From positions 186,001 to 250,000 of the forward strand of contig NZ_AWGF01000001.1 of NCBI RefSeq assembly GCF_000495855.1: a DNA stretch of 64,000 nt, given 5' to 3'. The position numbers were made by a program, and so were the translations under genes. Below are positions 60,614 through 64,000 of this stretch, piece after piece. The stretch's first letter is position 1, and each line of letters opens with the position of its first letter. Under the pieces are notes generated by a model. That model had not been told where the DNA came from, made no database searches, and worked only from the letters and a program-made list of their open reading frames with translations. This DNA comes from Asticcacaulis sp. YBE204 (GTDB taxonomy: Bacteria; Pseudomonadota; Alphaproteobacteria; Caulobacterales; Caulobacteraceae).

Positions 60614-60635
60614 AACGGCAAAATCGTTTGCCGTT
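60614..60635 (+). promoter_or_regulatory. Hairpin in the pnp leader
   Basis: AACGGCAAA (60,614-60,622) and TTTGCCGTT (60,627-60,635) with the loop AATCG-type 4 bases form a 9-bp stem about 80 nt before pnp. In E. coli a pnp leader hairpin is cut by RNase III for autoregulation; the same is possible here. Confidence 0.45.
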
Positions 60636-60714
60636 TTCCAAACAGGGCCGCCATGAATGGTCCTCTTTATGAACCGGCGGGAATGGGCCTGCGGGTTTCA
60701 CAGAAAGAAAACAT

Positions 60715-62937
60715 ATGTTCGATATCAAAAGAAAAACGATCGAGTGGGCCGGCCGCAAGCTGACACTGGAAACCGGTCGCATCGCCCGTCAGGCGGATGC
60801 CGCGGTTCTGGCGACCTACGGTGAAACCACCGTTCTGGCCACCGTCGTTTACGCCCGCGCGCCGAAGCCGGGTCAGGACTTCTTCCCGCTGACCGTCAAC
60901 TATCAGGAAAAGACCTTCGCCGCCGGCAAGATCCCCGGTGGTTACTTCAAGCGCGAAGGCCGTCCGTCGGAAAAAGAAACGCTGGTTTCGCGCCTGATCG
61001 ACCGTCCGATCCGCCCGCTGTTCGTCAAGGGCTTCAAGAACGAAGTTCAGGTCGTCGTGACCGTCCTGTCGCACGACATGGAAAACGATCCGGACATTCT
61101 GGGCCTCGTCGCCGCCTCCGCCGCCCTGACCCTGTCGGGCGTGCCGTTCATGGGCCCCGTCGGTGCCGCCCGCGTCGCCTATATCAACGACGAATACGTC
61201 CTCAACCCCACCCTTGACCAATCCAAGGAGTCCACCCTCGACCTCGTCGTCGCCGGTACGCAGGACGCCCTGATGATGGTCGAATCCGAAGCGCAGGAAC
61301 TGAGCGAAGACAAGATGCTCGGCGCCCTGATGTTCGCCCACGCCGGCATGCAGCCGGTCATCGACGCGATCATCGAGCTGGCCGACCACGCCGCCAAGGA
61401 ACCCTTCGAATTCGAAGCCGAAGACTTCTCGGACGTCGTCACCCAGATCAAGGGCCTCGTCGGTCCGGACATCATCGCCGCCTATGGCCACAAGGCCAAG
61501 GAAGAGCGCCGCAACGCCGTCGGCGATGCCAAGAAGAAGGCCGCTGCCGCCCTCGTGAAGACCGAAGAAAACCCGGACGGCGTCGAAGCCGCCGTGTTCG
61601 GTTCGGCCTTCAAGGAATGTGAAGCCGACGTCCTGCGTCGCGACATCATCGACCATGGCCGTCGCGTCGACGGTCGCGCCGTCGACAAGGTCCGTCAGAT
61701 CGTCTCGGAAGTCGGCATCCTGCCGCGCACCCACGGTTCGGCCCTGTTCACCCGCGGTGAAACCCAAGCTCTGGTCGTCGCCACGCTCGGCACCGGCGAA
61801 GACGAGCAGTTCATCGACGCGCTGGAAGGCACCTATAAGGAGAAGTTCCTTCTCCACTATAACTTCCCTCCGTACAGCGTCGGCGAAACCGGCCGTATGG
61901 GATCGCCCGGCCGCCGCGAAATCGGCCACGGCAAGCTGGCCTGGCGCGCCATCCGTCCGATGCTGCCGGACGTGGCTGACTTCCCCTATACCCTGCGCGT
62001 CGTCTCGGAAATCACCGAGTCGAACGGTTCGTCCTCGATGGCGACCGTCTGCGGCACCTCGCTGGCCCTGATGGACGCCGGCGTGCCGCTGAAGTCGCCG
62101 GTATCGGGTATCGCCATGGGCCTGATCCTCGAAAAGGACGGCTACGCGGTTCTGTCGGACATCCTGGGTGACGAAGATCACCTCGGCGACATGGACTTCA
62201 AGGTCGCGGGCACCGTCAACGGCATCACCTCGCTGCAAATGGACATCAAGGTCCCCGGCATCACCGAGGAGATTATGACCAAGGCGCTGCGTCAGGCCAA
62301 CGAAGGCCGTCTGCACATCCTCGGCGAAATGAACAAGGCCATCTCCGGCGCGCGCGAAGAGCTGGGTGAGTTCGCCCCGAAGATCGAAACGATCAAGATC
62401 CCGACCGACAAGATCCGTGAAGTCATCGGTTCGGGCGGCAAGGTCATCCGCGAAATCGTGGAAAAGACCGGCGCCAAGATCGACATCGGCGAAGACGGCA
62501 CCATCAAGATCGCGGCCTCCGAGCAATCGAAGATCGACGCCGCACGCGACTGGATCAAGTCGATCGCCTCGGAGCCGGAAGTCGGCGCCATCTATAAGGG
62601 CAAGGTCGTGAAGGTCGTCGATTTCGGCGCGTTCGTGAACTTCTTCGGTGCCAAGGACGGCCTCGTCCACATCTCGCAGATCAAGAACGAAAAGGTCGGC
62701 AAGACCTCGGACGTCCTGAGCGAAGGCGACGAAGTGAAGGTGAAGTTCCTCGGCTTCGACGATCGCGGCAAGACCAAGCTGTCGATGAAAGTCGTCGATC
62801 AGGAAACCGGTGAAGACCTGACCGAAAAGTTGGCTGCCGAGCGTGCGGCCCGTGGTGAAGAGCCGGAATCGAACGAGTCGGAATCGGAAGGCGGCGAAAA
62901 GCGCGAACGCCGTCCGCGCCGCCCGCGTCGCGACTAA
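60715..62937 (+). CDS. pnp: Polyribonucleotide nucleotidyltransferase
   Basis: PNPase degrades RNA by phosphorolysis from the 3' end and is part of the degradosome. The 740-residue protein has two RNase PH domains ([20 protein letters not shown] in the first; [18 protein letters not shown] and [15 protein letters not shown] in the second), a KH domain ([20 protein letters not shown]) and an S1 domain ([18 protein letters not shown]). The end is acidic then arginine-rich ([11 protein letters not shown]). This C-terminal patch could bind RNA or a partner. It follows rpsO after a 190-bp spacer with two hairpins. Confidence 0.98.
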   Translation: MFDIKRKTIEWAGRKLTLETGRIARQADAAVLATYGETTVLATVVYARAPKPGQDFFPLTVNYQEKTFAAGKIPGGYFKREGRPSEKETLVSRLIDRPIRPLFVKGFKNEVQVVVTVLSHDMENDPDILGLVAASAALTLSGVPFMGPVGAARVAYINDEYVLNPTLDQSKESTLDLVVAGTQDALMMVESEAQELSEDKMLGALMFAHAGMQPVIDAIIELADHAAKEPFEFEAEDFSDVVTQIKGLVGPDIIAAYGHKAKEERRNAVGDAKKKAAAALVKTEENPDGVEAAVFGSAFKECEADVLRRDIIDHGRRVDGRAVDKVRQIVSEVGILPRTHGSALFTRGETQALVVATLGTGEDEQFIDALEGTYKEKFLLHYNFPPYSVGETGRMGSPGRREIGHGKLAWRAIRPMLPDVADFPYTLRVVSEITESNGSSSMATVCGTSLALMDAGVPLKSPVSGIAMGLILEKDGYAVLSDILGDEDHLGDMDFKVAGTVNGITSLQMDIKVPGITEEIMTKALRQANEGRLHILGEMNKAISGAREELGEFAPKIETIKIPTDKIREVIGSGGKVIREIVEKTGAKIDIGEDGTIKIAASEQSKIDAARDWIKSIASEPEVGAIYKGKVVKVVDFGAFVNFFGAKDGLVHISQIKNEKVGKTSDVLSEGDEVKVKFLGFDDRGKTKLSMKVVDQETGEDLTEKLAAERAARGEEPESNESESEGGEKRERRPRRPRRD

Positions 62938-62957
62938 CACCGAGCGTGTATTGGGGT

Positions 62958-62978
62958 CGAGGGGGCTGTGCCCCCTCG
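62958..62978. repeat. GC-rich hairpin after pnp
   Basis: Perfect 9-base arms CGAGGGGGC and GCCCCCTCG flank TGT, 20 bp after the pnp stop. Confidence 0.6.
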
Positions 62979-62992
62979 CTTTAGACCAAAAA

Positions 62993-63029
62993 AGAAGGGC
63001 GGTCCCATTAAGGGGCCGCCCTTCTTTTT
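62993..63029 (+). terminator. Terminator of pnp
   Basis: Arms AGAAGGGCGG (62,993-63,002) and CCGCCCTTCT (63,016-63,025) are followed by a T-run. A leading A-run lets it work in both directions. Confidence 0.85.
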
Positions 63030-63041
63030 GCTTTGAAAGAG

Positions 63042-63062
63042 GAAGGGGTCACGGACCCCTTC
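63042..63062. repeat. GGGGTC-GACCCC hairpin repeat
   Basis: Perfect arms GAAGGGGTC and GACCCCTTC flank ACG, followed by ACCCCATAACC. The tail CACCCCATAAC also occurs, on the other strand, next to the copy at 57,038-57,062. Confidence 0.75.
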
Positions 63063-63106
63063 ACCCCATAACCGGACGGTGTTAGCCCGGCTTCTAGGAT
63101 TAATAA

Positions 63107-63349
63107 GACTCAAATTTCAAATAGTTGAGTCAAAAGAATCACTTGCATTCAAAGAGGGGAATCGCAATGCTTGCAAGTGACGGTGTTTTGCGAATCACAA
63201 AAGGCACCGAGGGGCCTAATCCTCGGTGCCTTTTTCGGAGACACTCCGCATCCATACAGGGGCTGCGGGCGTACCGGCTTTCGCCTAGGGATTCTCTTGC
63301 TCTAGGTAGGCGTTGTCAAGCCCCTGCCATTTTAGCAGGAGCGATTCTC
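63107..63349 (+). promoter_or_regulatory. Structured leader of the small HTH gene
   Basis: This non-coding stretch has at least five inverted elements. They are GACTCAA/TTGAGTC (63,107-63,131), CACTTGCA/TGCAAGTG (about 63,140-63,178), a perfect 14-bp terminator hairpin (63,199-63,234), CGCCTA/TAGGCG (63,282-63,312), and CCTGC/GCAGG (63,323-63,339), which covers part of the ribosome site. A possible short leader frame starts at ATG 63,167 after GAGGGG and runs in frame through the terminator into the HTH gene. Confidence 0.5.
63199..63235 (+). terminator. Strong terminator or attenuator upstream of the small HTH gene
   Basis: Perfect 14-base arms (63,199-63,212 and 63,221-63,234) end in a five-T run. 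Confidence 0.85.
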
Positions 63350-63544
63350 ATGAAAAGAGAACCATCCCCTCATGTAAATCCAGAGATGGCCGCTAAGATT
63401 AAGTTCTTGCGGTTAAACGAAGGACTTTATCAGCATCAGATTGCGTCCCTTTTAGGGATTAACCAAGGCCGTGTTTCTGAGGTCTTAACCGGTAAGAAAT
63501 ACCCTGACGTTTCCCCCGACGGTACCTTACCGTTACCGTTTTAA
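63350..63544 (+). CDS. Small helix-turn-helix protein
   Basis: The 64-residue protein has the HTH segment AAKIKFLRLNEGLYQHQIAS, then LLGINQGRVSEVLTGKKYP. The pattern NQGRVSEV-TGK is common in short bacterial regulators and phage-like proteins, in which the second helix is predicted to contact DNA. No other domain is present, so it may act as a dimer. ATG 63,350 has AGGAG as ribosome site, partly enclosed in a hairpin. The frame is open as far back as 63,125, so a longer protein cannot be excluded. Codons are AT-richer than in pnp. Confidence 0.7.
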   Translation: MKREPSPHVNPEMAAKIKFLRLNEGLYQHQIASLLGINQGRVSEVLTGKKYPDVSPDGTLPLPF

Positions 63545-63583
63545 TGGAAGAGCGTCGTCTTAATTAAAGGCGGCGCTCTTTAA

Positions 63584-64000
63584 TTAAAACACCGCCATCC
63601 AGACCATTGTCCCCAGCGCCAGAGCCGAGGCGATCAGGGCCAGAGTCGAAATCGTCCGGCTATGGCTGAGTTCCGCGCGCAGGGTGGCGATCTGAAGCTG
63701 GGCCAGCGGATCGGCCTTGGGTTCGTCGTCCTTTAACCGCGCGACGACCTTGTCGATCAGGCGGCGGGCCTCGGCCAGCGGCGACAGTTCCTTGGTGATA
63801 AACTGCTCGACGACGGGGCGGGCGGCTTCCCAGATATCGTGTTCGGGGTAGAGACGTCGTGCCACGCCTTCGACGCTGACCATGGTCTTTTGCAGCAGGA
63901 CCAGTTCGGGGCGCAGATGCATGTCGAACTGCGCGGTGATGTCGAACAACTGCCCCAGCAAGCGGCCCATCGACACCTCCGTCGCGGCACGGCCCAGCAC
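63584..64000 (-). CDS. ubiB: UbiB-type ubiquinone biosynthesis protein, C-terminal part
   Basis: The gene runs off the window edge; only its last 138 residues are visible. They contain LRPELVLLQKTMVSVEGVAR, which is the end of the ABC1/UbiB kinase-like fold, followed by LYPEHDIWEAARPVVEQFI and a C-terminal hydrophobic pair of helices (TLALIASALALGTMVWMAVF). UbiB proteins are membrane-bound ATPase-like factors needed for ubiquinone synthesis. The start and catalytic motifs lie outside. Confidence 0.9.
   Translation of the reverse strand: MLGRAATEVSMGRLLGQLFDITAQFDMHLRPELVLLQKTMVSVEGVARRLYPEHDIWEAARPVVEQFITKELSPLAEARRLIDKVVARLKDDEPKADPLAQLQIATLRAELSHSRTISTLALIASALALGTMVWMAVF

Noticed and set aside
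60667-62940. Minus-strand frame of over 750 codons opposite pnp, and a similar one opposite nusA (51,245-52,918)
   Set aside because: Both mirror certain genes and lack protein-like features.
1-64000. Prophage, insertion sequence, toxin-antitoxin or defence island
   Set aside because: No integrase, transposase, restriction, Cas, retron or toxin-antitoxin pair was recognised. The window is almost entirely core genes.

Overview
The window is core chromosome of a Caulobacterales alphaproteobacterium, most likely Caulobacteraceae and Asticcacaulis-like. The evidence is the gene order, the GC-rich coding sequence, the CtrA-type sites and the NtrZ and CenR homologues; the exact genus is a guess. 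It appears to hold the replication origin and the partition locus. Left of about position 23,030 most genes are on the minus strand and right of about 23,505 most are on the plus strand, so transcription runs away from a 474-bp AT-rich gap between hemE and a PEP-synthase regulatory protein gene. That gap holds three exact TTAA-N7-TTAA CtrA boxes and one near match, as in the Caulobacter Cori.

Left arm (1-23,030): a partial zinc-ribbon membrane protein, holA-lptE-leuS, a DUF3576 lipoprotein, ntrZ, a divergent ThiE-like gene, a YggS-type PLP protein, an L,D-transpeptidase, cenR, small unknown genes, xth, lolA, then parB-parA-rsmG-mnmG-mnmE with three perfect parS sites (14,886, 16,910 and 18,255), rho and the late haem genes hemJ-hemH-hemE.

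Right arm (23,505-64,000): PEP-synthase regulator-maf-aroE-coaE-dnaQ, secB, timA, mltA, a MAPEG protein and a HerA-like ATPase, the giant NAD-glutamate dehydrogenase gene gdhZ, a stress protein, nifU-like, tsaB-rimI-fur, a polysaccharide deacetylase, miaB-phoH-ybeY-corC-lnt, an XRE regulator, metK, trmB, then the transcription/translation superoperon rimP-nusA-ylxR-infB (interrupted by purU and an unknown gene) -rbfA-truB-rpsO-pnp, a small HTH gene behind a structured leader, and the 3' end of ubiB. dnaA is not in the window.

No prophage, insertion sequence, CRISPR array, tRNA or rRNA gene was found, and no clear new defence or biosynthetic system. The less explained material is between the genes: a candidate small RNA with two identical C-rich hairpin loops (about 32,328-32,470); a promoter-terminator leader in front of rimP; a terminator-bounded candidate RNA between lolA and xth; a multi-hairpin leader before the small HTH gene at 63,350; paired hairpins in the rpsO-pnp spacer; and at least three families of intergenic palindromic repeats, one copy of which separates parA from parB.
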